Shown: positions 1 to 7,825 of the stretch, one piece after another
Position numbering within the stretch: the stretch's first letter is position 1
Layout: each line of letters opens with the position of its first letter
Source: UBA5189 sp035631615
Lineage (GTDB): Bacteria > Chloroflexota > Limnocylindria > Limnocylindrales > CSP1-4
DNA: 60,979 nt
NCBI GenBank assembly: GCA_035631615.1
Contig: DASQIK010000033.1
Location: 1-60,979, forward strand
Reading direction: 5' to 3'
The notes under the pieces: generated by a model
What the model was told of the DNA's origin: nothing
What the model saw: the letters and a program-made list of their open reading frames with translations, nothing else
Databases searched by the model: none
Translations under genes and position numbers: made by a program

Positions 1-2
1 GC

Positions 3-164
3 CCCCAGATCCTGACGGGCACCCTGACCCGGACGGGCGGCGTCATCGCCCAGATCGGGGCGACGTACCCGGGCGCGAGGCTCACCGTCACGCCGCTCGA
101 CTCGATGACGCTGGCGCCGACCGAGCGCAGCCTCGACCTGACCGATGCACAGCCCAGCCTCTGA
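3..164 (+). CDS. C-terminal end of an unidentified protein (partial)
   Basis: The window opens inside a reading frame of 53 codons that runs to a TGA at 162-164. The visible tail holds Gly/Thr-rich stretches (TGTLTRTGGVIAQIGATYPG) and ends in AQPSL. There are no transmembrane segments or recognisable motifs in this piece, and I do not recognise the family. Codon use looks like the neighbours. It ends only 13 nt before the DUF951 start, and the -10 element of that gene begins at the last base of, or just after, its stop codon, so it may be read separately from the downstream genes. Confidence 0.6.
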   Translation, partial: PQILTGTLTRTGGVIAQIGATYPGARLTVTPLDSMTLAPTERSLDLTDAQPSL

Positions 165-177
165 TACAGTCCCGCCG
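165..177 (+). promoter_or_regulatory. Putative leaderless promoter (-10 TACAGT) of the DUF951 gene
   Basis: TACAGT at 165-170 fits the TANNNT pattern and lies 7 nt before the ATG at 178. A transcript starting the usual 6-8 nt after a -10 element would begin at or next to the start codon. No Shine-Dalgarno sequence lies in between. The same arrangement recurs before several other genes in the window. No convincing -35 element was seen. Confidence 0.5.
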
Positions 178-426
178 ATGCCAGCCCGGCCCGCGCTCGA
201 GCTGTTCCTGGGCGATGTCGTCCGGCTCCGCCGCGCCCATCCGTGTGGCGCCGGCGAGTGGCTCGTCGATCGCCTCGGCGCCGACATCGGGCTCCGCTGC
301 CAGGGCTGCGGCCGGCACGTCCTCCTCGACCGGCGCCAGCTCGAGCACCGGCTCGACGGCTTCGTGACCCGCGGCGACCCGGCGCTCAGCGCCGCGATCG
401 CACCTCGTCCGGCGCTGGAGGGGTGA
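178..426 (+). CDS. DUF951 family protein
   Basis: An 82-residue protein with the DUF951 signature: a GDVVRLRRAHPCG stretch (residues 12-24), W28, then GADIGLRCQGCGRHVLL with a CxxC pair at C41/C44. C23 is probably a third metal ligand. The family is small, widespread in Firmicutes (YyzM) and relatives, and of unknown function; the conserved Cys pattern suggests a zinc knuckle, which is inference. An in-frame ATG exists at 145, but the ATG at 178 sits just before the conserved core and 7 nt after a -10-like hexamer, so it is preferred. The stop overlaps the GTG start of the MFS gene (GTGA), suggesting translational coupling. Confidence 0.85.
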   Translation: MPARPALELFLGDVVRLRRAHPCGAGEWLVDRLGADIGLRCQGCGRHVLLDRRQLEHRLDGFVTRGDPALSAAIAPRPALEG

Positions 427-1979
427 CGACCGCTCCAAACGGCGATGGCGCGGCGCCCGAGACGGGCAGCTCCGCGGCCGCGGTCCTGCGCAACCGGCCG
501 TTCCTGCTGCTGTGGCTGTCGCAGGTGTCGACCCAGATCGGGGTCAACATGGTCCTGTACGGCCTCACGGTCATCGTCCTTTCGGCGAGCAATCTGACCG
601 CGGCCGTCAGCGGGCTGTTCCTGACCTTCCTCGTGCCCTCGGTCCTGCTGTCGGCGCTTGCCGGCGTGTACGTCGACCGGATCGACCGGCGGACGGTCCT
701 CGTCGTCTCGAATGCGCTCCGCGCCGCGATCCTCGTCGCGATCTTCGCCGCCGGCAACGACGTCGGGATGCTCCTGCTGCTCAACACGGTGTTCTCGGTC
801 GTGACCGTCTTCTTCGCGCCCGCCGAGGCCGCGATGATCCCGGTCCTCGTCCCGCGCGAGCAGCTCCTGGCGGCGAACGGAATCTTCACGCTGACGCTGA
901 ACGGGGCGTTCGCGCTCGGCTACGCGCTCCTCGCCCCGCTCGTGGTCACGATCGGGGGCGGGCCCCAGCCACTGATCATCATCGTGGCGTCGCTGTTCGC
1001 CCTGGCGGCGGTGTTCTGCCTCACCCTCCCGTCGGATCCGCCCATCAAGCGGCCGCGACCCGGCTCGATCAGCGCTGTCACGGGGGCGGTCACGGGGGCG
1101 GTCAGCGAGGCGGGGCAGGCCGTCGGTGGCGTGTTCAGCCAGCTCCGCGAGGGCATCCAGATCATCCGCGACAACCGCACGATCGCGTGGTCGCTGGCCT
1201 ACCTCGGGATCTCCGCGTCGCTCATCGGGGTCGTCGCCGTCCTCGGGCCGTCGTTTGCGCGCGACACGCTCGGCCTGAGCCCGAAGGACCTGATCGTCGT
1301 GGTGCTGCCGCTCGGGATCGGGATCGTGATGGGCGTGCTGCTGCTCAACAACTACGGCAAGTACATCGCCCGGCGACGCGCGATCGAGATCGGGCTGGTG
1401 ATCCTCGGTGTCCTGCTCGTCGTCCTGACCGTCGCCGGGCCGGTGAGCCGCCTCCTGACGGGCGTCGGCCAGCACGTACCGGTGGTCGACCTGTCTTCCC
1501 TCACGTCCCTGGTCTCGGTGGTCGTGGCGATCGCATTCCTGGCGGGGGTGTGCTACGGGATCGTCGCGATCTCGGCGCAGGTCCAGCTCCAGGAGGACAT
1601 CCCGCCGGACGGCCGCGGCCGCGTCTTCGGGGTCCTGAACATGCTCATCTCGGTGGCCAGCATCCTGCCGATCATCGTCGTCGGGCAGATCGCGGATTGG
1701 GTCGGGACCACGGCGGTGATCCTCGGCGTGGCGGCGTTCGTCGGGATCTCCGGGGTGGTCTCGATCGTGAGCCGCGGGCCGATCCAGGAGTCCGAGGGCC
1801 GCGACCTCGTGTCCGAGATCGTACCGGGCGCGCAGCTCGACCCGACGGGCGCCAACCTGCCGATGCAGCGCCGCGAGCCGCACGGCCACTCCCACCGCGA
1901 GGCGCACCGCCACGGTGAGGCGCACGGCGGTCGGCCCGGCGAGCTCGACGACCATCGCGACGGCGACGTCGGCCTGTGA
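423..1979 (+). CDS. MFS transporter with histidine-rich C-terminal tail
   Basis: A membrane protein of about 518 aa with the many evenly spaced hydrophobic helices of the major facilitator superfamily. It resembles the MFS_3/enterobactin-exporter-like group (motif DRIDRRTVLVVSNALRA after the second helix). The GTG start at 423 overlaps the DUF951 stop; the frame is open further upstream, but that stretch is an Arg-rich shadow of DUF951. The last 25 residues are soluble and rich in His (around HGHSHREAHRHGEAHGG), a pattern often linked with metal binding. The substrate is unknown; a metal, chelate or drug exporter is possible. The tail has no counterpart in the second MFS protein of this window. 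Confidence 0.85.
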   Translation: MTTAPNGDGAAPETGSSAAAVLRNRPFLLLWLSQVSTQIGVNMVLYGLTVIVLSASNLTAAVSGLFLTFLVPSVLLSALAGVYVDRIDRRTVLVVSNALRAAILVAIFAAGNDVGMLLLLNTVFSVVTVFFAPAEAAMIPVLVPREQLLAANGIFTLTLNGAFALGYALLAPLVVTIGGGPQPLIIIVASLFALAAVFCLTLPSDPPIKRPRPGSISAVTGAVTGAVSEAGQAVGGVFSQLREGIQIIRDNRTIAWSLAYLGISASLIGVVAVLGPSFARDTLGLSPKDLIVVVLPLGIGIVMGVLLLNNYGKYIARRRAIEIGLVILGVLLVVLTVAGPVSRLLTGVGQHVPVVDLSSLTSLVSVVVAIAFLAGVCYGIVAISAQVQLQEDIPPDGRGRVFGVLNMLISVASILPIIVVGQIADWVGTTAVILGVAAFVGISGVVSIVSRGPIQESEGRDLVSEIVPGAQLDPTGANLPMQRREPHGHSHREAHRHGEAHGGRPGELDDHRDGDVGL

Positions 1980-1995
1980 GCAACGTGCCGCTCCG

Positions 1996-3036
1996 GTGAG
2001 CCGGGTCGCCATGCTGTTCACGGGCGGGACGATCAGCATGGTCGTCGACGCGGCGGCGGGCGGAAAGGTCCCGACGCTCGACGGAGCGGCGATTCTCGCT
2101 CGCGCGCCGGGCATCGACGCGATCGCGGACCTCGTGCCGGTCGACCTCGGGCGCACGCCGGCGAGCCACTTCACCTTTTCGAAGCTGTTCGAGCTCGCAG
2201 GCGAGATTCGACGCTGGCAGGGGGATCCGGCCATCGACGGCGTCGTCGTCGTGCAGGGCACCGACGTGATCGAGGAAACGGCATTCCTGTGGGACCTCGT
2301 CCTCGATGGCGAGGCGCCTGTGATCGTCACCGGGGCGATGCGCGCCGCCTCCGATCCGAATGACGATGGGCCGGAGAACCTCCGGAACGCGGTCCATTGC
2401 GCCGCGTCGCCGCTCCTTCGCGGCGGGGGCGTCCTCGTCGTCCTCGACGGCACGATCAACGCCGCCGACGCGGTCACGAAGACGCACGCCGTTGCGCTCG
2501 ACACGTTTCAGTGCCTGGACACCGGGCCACTCGGACACGTGCGAGACGGGCGGATCACGCTGCATCGCGCACGCGGCCCGCGCCGCCACGTCGCCACCGA
2601 CCGCGCCGCCGAAGGCGTCGTGCTCCTGATCGCCCATGTCGCGATGGACGGCTCGCTCGTCGACGCAGCCGCCGCGCTAAATCCGCCGGCGATCGTGGTC
2701 GAGGCAACGGGCGCCGGGAACACGGCCGCCTCCGTCGTCGACGCCGCAGCGCGCGCGATCGGGCAGGGGATCGTGGTCGCGCTCGCGACGCGCTGCCCGG
2801 CCGGTGCAGCCTCGGACGCGTATGCGTTCCCGGGAGGTGGCGCCACGTGGGTTCGGGCGGGCGCGCTGCTCACCGGCCATCTGACCGGGCCCAAGGCGCG
2901 CATCGCGCTCGCAGCCGGCCTCGGCGCGGGCATGGATCGCGCGGCGCTCGCGGCGCTGCTCGCGGACCCACCTGGCTGGGGCCCCCCGACCGAGCTGGCG
3001 CCCAGGCCGGCGCTCGGGGCCGTCGGAGCCGCCTGA
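1996..3036 (+). CDS. L-asparaginase / asparaginase-like amidohydrolase
   Basis: A 346-aa protein of the bacterial asparaginase/glutaminase family, which hydrolyses L-asparagine to aspartate and ammonia. The first catalytic motif FTGGTIS (residues 8-14) carries the nucleophilic Thr; VVVQGTDVIEETAF carries the second Thr-Asp pair; VTGAMR...DDGPEN and the VTKTHA stretch with the catalytic Lys follow. No signal peptide is present, so it is probably cytoplasmic. GTG at 1996 is taken as start; ATG at 2011 would remove only five residues. It is followed after one base by an amidohydrolase gene and probably shares its transcript. Substrate could be another amide. Confidence 0.88.
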   Translation: MSRVAMLFTGGTISMVVDAAAGGKVPTLDGAAILARAPGIDAIADLVPVDLGRTPASHFTFSKLFELAGEIRRWQGDPAIDGVVVVQGTDVIEETAFLWDLVLDGEAPVIVTGAMRAASDPNDDGPENLRNAVHCAASPLLRGGGVLVVLDGTINAADAVTKTHAVALDTFQCLDTGPLGHVRDGRITLHRARGPRRHVATDRAAEGVVLLIAHVAMDGSLVDAAAALNPPAIVVEATGAGNTAASVVDAAARAIGQGIVVALATRCPAGAASDAYAFPGGGATWVRAGALLTGHLTGPKARIALAAGLGAGMDRAALAALLADPPGWGPPTELAPRPALGAVGAA

Positions 3037-3037
3037 C

Positions 3038-4663
3038 GTGCCGCTCGACGCCCTCGTCACCGGCCGCATCGCCACGTTCGCCGGCGAATCCGGGTTCGGC
3101 TGGGTCGAGGCGATCGGGATTCGCGACCGGAAGGTCGCGTTCGCCGGCTCGGCCGTCGAGCTCGAGACCCGCGCCGATCCGCACACGCTCCGGGTCGAGC
3201 TCGAGCCGGGCGAGATCGCGATCCCTGGGCTGACCGACGCGCACCTCCACGTCGTCGATGCGGCGCTGGCGATGTCCCAGGTCGACCTGTCGACCGCGCC
3301 CACGCTCGATGACGGCCTGGAGCGAATCGCGGCCGGCGCGCGCCGGGTTGCGCCACCTGGCTGGGTCTTCGGCGGCGGCTGGGACCAGCGGCGCTGGGGA
3401 GCGTGGCCGACGGCCGAGGCGCTCGAGCGGGCGGCACCGGGCCGCCTCGTCGCCCTGCACTCGTTCGATCACCACTGCCTGTGGGCCAGTCGCGCCGCGC
3501 TCGCCGCCGCAGGGATCGATCGGTCCACCCCGGACCCGGACGGCGGCGTGATCCGCCATGACGCCGTCGGCGACCCGGAAGGCGTGCTGCTCGAGAACGC
3601 GACCGGCCTCCTCGAGCACAGCATCCCGACCCCGGATGCCGCGGTCGCGGCGCGCTCGATCCAGGAGCTCGGGCGCGAGCTGCTCGCGCTCGGTGTCGTC
3701 GGCGCGCACGATCCACGGTTCCTCGCCCCGGACCCGGCCAACACCGCATTCGACATATACATGGCGCTTGCCGAGGATGGCGACCTGCCGTTCCGGGTCC
3801 ACGTCGGCGTCCGGGCCGAGGGCCTCGACGATGCGATCGCCCGGGGCTTCAAGAGCGGCGACCTCCTTGGCGGCCGCGACGCCAGGCGCGACGGCCGGCT
3901 GACGATGGGCTGGCTGAAGCTGTTCGCCGACGGGACGCTCGCGTCCCGGACCGCCGCGCTCCTCGAGCCGGTCGAGGGCGGCGCCGACATGGGCATGTTC
4001 ACGACGCCGCCGGAGGAGATGGCAAAGCTCGCCGCACGCGCTGCGGCCGCGGGCATCGCGACGAAGATCCACGCGATCGGGGATGCGGCCGTTCGCACGG
4101 CCCTCGACGTCCTCGCACCCACCGTCTCCCAGGTCGCGTTCATGCCCCGCCTCGAGCACGTCCAGCTGTGCGCCGCCACGGATCGCGCGAGGTTCGGGGC
4201 GCTCGGCATTGCCGCCTCCGTCCAACCCGTCCACCTGCGCGACGATGCCGCGACGGCGCGCCTGCACTGGGGCGACCGCGCCGAGGCGAGCGGCTACACG
4301 TGGCGGAGCCTGCTCGATGCAGGCGCTGTCGTGGCGTTCGGGACGGACGCCCCTGTCGAGCCCATCGACCCATGGCCCGGCATCGCGATGGCGGTCCTGC
4401 GCCGGGATCCGTCGTGGGGTGCGGACGCCTTGCCGTTCGGCCCTTACGAGACGCTGACGCTCGAGCAGGCCCTCCGCGCCGCGACGGTCGGGCCGCACCT
4501 GGCCGCGAGGGACAAGCTCGGAGGCCGCCTCGTGCCCGGCTCGAAGGCAGACCTGGTGGTGCTCCCGGCCGCGCCCCGCGAGGGCGGAGAGCGCGCAGCG
4601 GCGTTCGCGGAGGTGCGTCCCCGCACCGTCATGCTCGATGGCGAGGTCGTGGTCGAGCGCTAA
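3038..4663 (+). CDS. YtcJ-like metal-dependent amidohydrolase
   Basis: A 541-aa member of the amidohydrolase superfamily, Amidohydro_3/YtcJ group. Metal-site motifs appear in order: DAHLHV near residue 67, the family's KLFADGTLASRTA stretch near residue 290, KIHAIGDAAV with a His ligand, and FGTDAPVEP with the metal-binding Asp. N- and C-terminal beta-strands form the composite sandwich domain typical of this fold. The GTG start lies one base after the asparaginase stop (TGACGTG), so the two are translationally linked; together they suggest uptake and breakdown of amide or amide-linked compounds. The true substrate cannot be read from sequence. Confidence 0.85.
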   Translation: MPLDALVTGRIATFAGESGFGWVEAIGIRDRKVAFAGSAVELETRADPHTLRVELEPGEIAIPGLTDAHLHVVDAALAMSQVDLSTAPTLDDGLERIAAGARRVAPPGWVFGGGWDQRRWGAWPTAEALERAAPGRLVALHSFDHHCLWASRAALAAAGIDRSTPDPDGGVIRHDAVGDPEGVLLENATGLLEHSIPTPDAAVAARSIQELGRELLALGVVGAHDPRFLAPDPANTAFDIYMALAEDGDLPFRVHVGVRAEGLDDAIARGFKSGDLLGGRDARRDGRLTMGWLKLFADGTLASRTAALLEPVEGGADMGMFTTPPEEMAKLAARAAAAGIATKIHAIGDAAVRTALDVLAPTVSQVAFMPRLEHVQLCAATDRARFGALGIAASVQPVHLRDDAATARLHWGDRAEASGYTWRSLLDAGAVVAFGTDAPVEPIDPWPGIAMAVLRRDPSWGADALPFGPYETLTLEQALRAATVGPHLAARDKLGGRLVPGSKADLVVLPAAPREGGERAAAFAEVRPRTVMLDGEVVVER

Positions 4664-4677
4664 TGCCGGGGCGTCGA

Positions 4678-4702
4678 CGCCCTCCTTGCCTTCGCGAGGG
4701 CG
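4678..4702. terminator. Hairpin between convergent genes, candidate bidirectional terminator
   Basis: A perfect 7-bp stem (CGCCCTC at 4678-4684 with GAGGGCG at 4696-4702) and an 11-nt loop lie 14 nt after the amidohydrolase stop and 29 nt beyond the stop of the convergent oxidoreductase. There is no T-tract on either side, so termination strength is uncertain. Confidence 0.4.
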
Positions 4703-4731
4703 GCGGGAACGCGCCAGCTGCGCGTCATCAC

Positions 4732-6093
4732 CTACGTCAACGCGCGGCGGGCGTCGGCGAAGAGACCGTTGAGGATGCGCGAGGTGGACGGGAAGGCGTG
4801 GATCGTGTCCGCCAGGATCTCGATCGGGACGCGGGCCCGGATCGCGAGGACGCACTCGTGAATCGCGGCGGAGGCATCCGGGCAGGCCATCGCGGCGCCG
4901 ACCAGGGTCCGCGACGCCCGGTCGACGATGATCGTCACGTGGCCGCGCCTGGCCTGGATGCCGTAGCCGCGCGTTGATGTCGCAAAGTCGGCGACGAACT
5001 CGATCGCATCGATGCCCTGGTCCGTCGCCTGCTCGAGGCTGACCCCGACGAAGGCGGCCTCCGGGTCGGTGTACGACGCTCGGGGCAGGGCGCGGTAGTC
5101 CGGCACGACCGCGTCGCCCAGCGCCATCCGCACCGCCATCTCGCCCTGGTAGTGCGCCTGGTGCGTGTGCAGCTCGGGGCCGGCCGGGTCGCCGATGATC
5201 CACAGCCCCTCGGCGACGCGGAGCCGGCCGTCGTGGGGAAACTGGGAGCGGCCGGTCAGGTCGATGCCGTAGCACTCGAGGCCGAGGTCCTCGATCGGGA
5301 ATTCGCGCCCGACGGCGAGCAGGATGGCGTGGCCCTCGGCCGTCGAGCCGTCGGACAGGTCGATCACGTGTGCGCCGTCGCTGCCGGCGCCGGCCCTCGC
5401 CCGAACGGCGCGCGCGCCGAGGCGCACGACTACGCCGTCCTCGCGGAGCGCATCGGTGACGGTCGCCGAGTTGCGTGGGTGGTCCGTCGGCATCAGCCGG
5501 TCGCCCGACTGGACGATCGTGACCGGCACGCCGAACCGGACGTACGCCTGGGCAAGCTCGCAGCCGGTCGGGCCGCCGCCGAGCACGAGCAGGCTCTTCG
5601 GCAGCTGGCGAGCGAGCGTCGCCTCGCGATTGGTCCAGACCGGGATGCCATCGAGCCCCGGGATCGGCGGCACCTTCGACTGCGACCCGACGGCGATCAC
5701 GACGTGCTTCGCTTCCAGCCGATGGCTCCGGCCGTCGTGGCGGACGTCGACCACGCCGCGCGTGGCGACCTCGGCCTCGCCGCGGTAGATGACCGCCCCT
5801 GCCCTGCGCAACGGATCGACGTGGTGCGCGTCGTCGGGCTCGTCCGCATCCGGGAGCCGATTGATCATCCAGTCGCGCCGTTCCGAGGTCTGCTGCCACG
5901 TCCACGTCGCGGCGTTCTGGTGGTGCCGCTCCGCCGAGTTCAGCAGCGACTTCGACGGGATGCAGCCGATGTGCGGGCAGCTCCCGCCGAACCAGCGCCG
6001 GTCGACGATCGCGACCGTCGCGTCCCGGTGGCGCGCCTCGAACGCGGCCGATTCGCCGGCCGGTCCCGCCCCGACGATCACGAAGTCGAACAT
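4732..6093 (-). CDS. FAD-dependent pyridine nucleotide-disulfide oxidoreductase (mercuric reductase/lipoamide dehydrogenase-like)
   Basis: A 453-aa class I flavoprotein disulfide reductase. GAGPAG at residues 8-13 binds FAD; C39 and C44 in GGSCPHIGCIPSK form the redox-active disulfide; LVLGGGPTGCE is the NAD(P) fold; WIIGDPAG is the second FAD motif; a dimerisation domain follows. In lipoamide dehydrogenase this last domain supplies a catalytic His and Glu (HPTxxE). Here the matching stretch reads FPSTSR (434-439), so both residues are replaced, and there is no C-terminal Cys pair as in mercuric reductase. The substrate is therefore unclear. The ATG at 6093 is chosen because the FAD motif begins at once; it lies one base after the stop of the methylase upstream. 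Confidence 0.85.
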   Translation of the reverse strand: MFDFVIVGAGPAGESAAFEARHRDATVAIVDRRWFGGSCPHIGCIPSKSLLNSAERHHQNAATWTWQQTSERRDWMINRLPDADEPDDAHHVDPLRRAGAVIYRGEAEVATRGVVDVRHDGRSHRLEAKHVVIAVGSQSKVPPIPGLDGIPVWTNREATLARQLPKSLLVLGGGPTGCELAQAYVRFGVPVTIVQSGDRLMPTDHPRNSATVTDALREDGVVVRLGARAVRARAGAGSDGAHVIDLSDGSTAEGHAILLAVGREFPIEDLGLECYGIDLTGRSQFPHDGRLRVAEGLWIIGDPAGPELHTHQAHYQGEMAVRMALGDAVVPDYRALPRASYTDPEAAFVGVSLEQATDQGIDAIEFVADFATSTRGYGIQARRGHVTIIVDRASRTLVGAAMACPDASAAIHECVLAIRARVPIEILADTIHAFPSTSRILNGLFADARRALT

Positions 6094-6094
6094 G

Positions 6095-6916
6095 TCAGCT
6101 CGATTCTGCCGCGGCGCGGCGCTGCCGCCAGGCCTCGTACAGGAGGACCGCGGCGGCTGCCGAGACGTTGAGGCTGTCGGCCGCGCCGAGCATCGGCAGC
6201 CGGATCCCCTCGACGGCCGGGGATCGCCACATCTCCGACAGCCCTTCCGCCTCGCTGCCGAGCACGACCGCGACGGCCCCAGTGAGGTCGGCGTCCACGT
6301 GGAGCGTGGCGGCGTCAACGCGCGAGGCGACGACGCGGATGCCCGCGCCGAGGAGCCAGTCGATGACCTCGCGCGCGGAGCCCGTGGCGACGGGAACCTT
6401 GAAGATCGTGCCGATGCTGGCCCGGATCACGTTCGGGTTGAACAGGTCCGTGCCGCCGGCGGCGATCACCGCGGACGCACCCACCGCGTCGGCGGAGCGG
6501 AGAATCGCGCCCACGTTGCCGGGCTTCTCGACGTCCTCGGTGACGACGACGAGCGGGTTCGCAGGTAGCTTGAGATCCTCGAGCCGCGTCGGCGGCGTCG
6601 TGACGACCAGCACGACCCCGTCCGCGCGGTCGCCGTAGGCAAGGCGCGCGAACGCGCGTTGGCTCACCTCGATGCGGTGCCGCTCCGGCAGGCGATCGAT
6701 CCGCTCGAGCGCGAGGCGGGCCTCCTCGCTCTCGAGCATCGGCCGGCAGACGAACGCCTCGACGATCTCGGCCCCGGCCTCGATGGCCCGCAGCGACTCC
6801 CGCGCCCCGTCGACGAGCGTTCGCCCCGTCGCCTCGCGCTCGCGCCGCTCCCGAAGTGCCAGCGCGGCACGCAGTCGCGGGTTTGCTGCGCTCTCGATCA
6901 CGACGGGTGCCGCCAT
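6095..6916 (-). CDS. SpoU/TrmH-family RNA 2'-O-methyltransferase
   Basis: A 273-aa SPOUT methyltransferase. The N-terminal part (about residues 1-95) is the substrate-binding domain common to TsnR/RlmB-type enzymes. The C-terminal knot holds the three SpoU motifs: NVGAILRSADAVGAS (motif 1), VVLGSEAEGLSE (motif 2) and IPMxGxxxSLNVSxAAA, here read as LPMLGAADSLNVSAAAAVLL (motif 3). It methylates ribose in rRNA or tRNA; the exact site is unknown. The ATG at 6916 gives the typical start; the open frame upstream has no support. The stop is one base before the oxidoreductase start, and the RlmI-like methylase upstream ends 17 nt away, so the three genes form one minus-strand operon. Confidence 0.88.
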   Translation of the reverse strand: MAAPVVIESAANPRLRAALALRERREREATGRTLVDGARESLRAIEAGAEIVEAFVCRPMLESEEARLALERIDRLPERHRIEVSQRAFARLAYGDRADGVVLVVTTPPTRLEDLKLPANPLVVVTEDVEKPGNVGAILRSADAVGASAVIAAGGTDLFNPNVIRASIGTIFKVPVATGSAREVIDWLLGAGIRVVASRVDAATLHVDADLTGAVAVVLGSEAEGLSEMWRSPAVEGIRLPMLGAADSLNVSAAAAVLLYEAWRQRRAAAESS

Positions 6917-6933
6917 GCGCGCATGGTGCGCGC

Positions 6934-7806
6934 TCACGCGCCGACCTGGACACCACGGTCGATACGGACCGCCCAACCCAGTGCAAGCTGCGCGCCGGAG
7001 GCCGCAACCTGCTCGAGGCGGACGACCTCAACCGTCCGTGCCTGGAGGGCGTCGCGTGCCAGCGCCCGCAGGCTCGATCCGTCGATCTCCTCGGAGTGCG
7101 CGGTGAGCAGGACGAAGGCACCCGGAGCCGCGATCTCCCGGCACGCGCCGAGCAGGGGAGGGAGGTCGGCCTCGATGTGCCATTCGCGCCCGGCGCCTCG
7201 TCCGAAGGCGGGCGGGTCGAGCACGATCCCGTCATATCGGCGACCGCGCCGGGCCTCCCTGGCGACGAACGATGCAGCATCGTCGACGAGCCAGCGGATC
7301 GGGCGATCGGCGAGGCCCGACAGCTCGGCATTGCGCCGTGCCCATGCGACTGCGGCCTTCGCGCCGTCCACGTGCGCGACCGCCGCGCCGGCCCGAGCGA
7401 GCGCAAGCGTCGCCAGCCCAGTGTGGGCGAACAGGTTCAGCACCTGCGGCGGCTCGGGGTCGGCCCGGATCGCGGCCACCCGCGCCGCGACGGCGGCCTC
7501 CAGCCACGCGAGATTCGCCACGTGCTCCGGGTACAGCCCCACGCCCCCGGAGGAGGTCGGCCGGAGCTCCAGCGTCAGGCCCGCGAGCTCGATCGGCCAA
7601 GGGTCGGCCGGCCACCACGCTCCCGACCAGCCCGGGCCGACATCGAAGCGGAGGTCGGCCGACGCCCACGCATCGGGCGCCAACCGGAACCCGTCTGCCA
7701 TCGGCGCTGGCCGATCGATCGTCAGCCCGCCGAATCGCTCGAGCCGGCGCCGAACGCCGGCGTCCAGCAGCTCGTACCCGATTCCGGGAATGGCCGATTT
7801 GCTCAT
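6934..7806 (-). CDS. Class I SAM-dependent methyltransferase, RlmI/RlmK-like
   Basis: A 290-aa Rossmann-fold methyltransferase related to the COG1092 23S rRNA cytosine methylases. Motif I is VLNLFAHTGLATLALARAGA; the acidic strand end HVDGAKAAVAWARRNAEL follows; DGIVLDPPAFGRG is motif IV with the DPP catalytic/substrate loop. The PUA domain found at the N-terminus of RlmI is absent; instead there are about 120 residues of a Trp-rich domain. The ATG at 7806 is used. It starts 19 bp from the divergent ArsA-like gene, so their promoters must overlap. First gene of a likely three-gene operon with the SpoU methylase and oxidoreductase. Confidence 0.8.
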   Translation of the reverse strand: MSKSAIPGIGYELLDAGVRRRLERFGGLTIDRPAPMADGFRLAPDAWASADLRFDVGPGWSGAWWPADPWPIELAGLTLELRPTSSGGVGLYPEHVANLAWLEAAVAARVAAIRADPEPPQVLNLFAHTGLATLALARAGAAVAHVDGAKAAVAWARRNAELSGLADRPIRWLVDDAASFVAREARRGRRYDGIVLDPPAFGRGAGREWHIEADLPPLLGACREIAAPGAFVLLTAHSEEIDGSSLRALARDALQARTVEVVRLEQVAASGAQLALGWAVRIDRGVQVGA

Positions 7807-7825
7807 CCCTGCAATGATGGTCCCG

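Noticed and set aside
2870..5905. 1011-codon minus-strand frame across the amidohydrolase and oxidoreductase genes
   Set aside because: Antisense to the amidohydrolase and out of frame in the oxidoreductase; no conserved motif.
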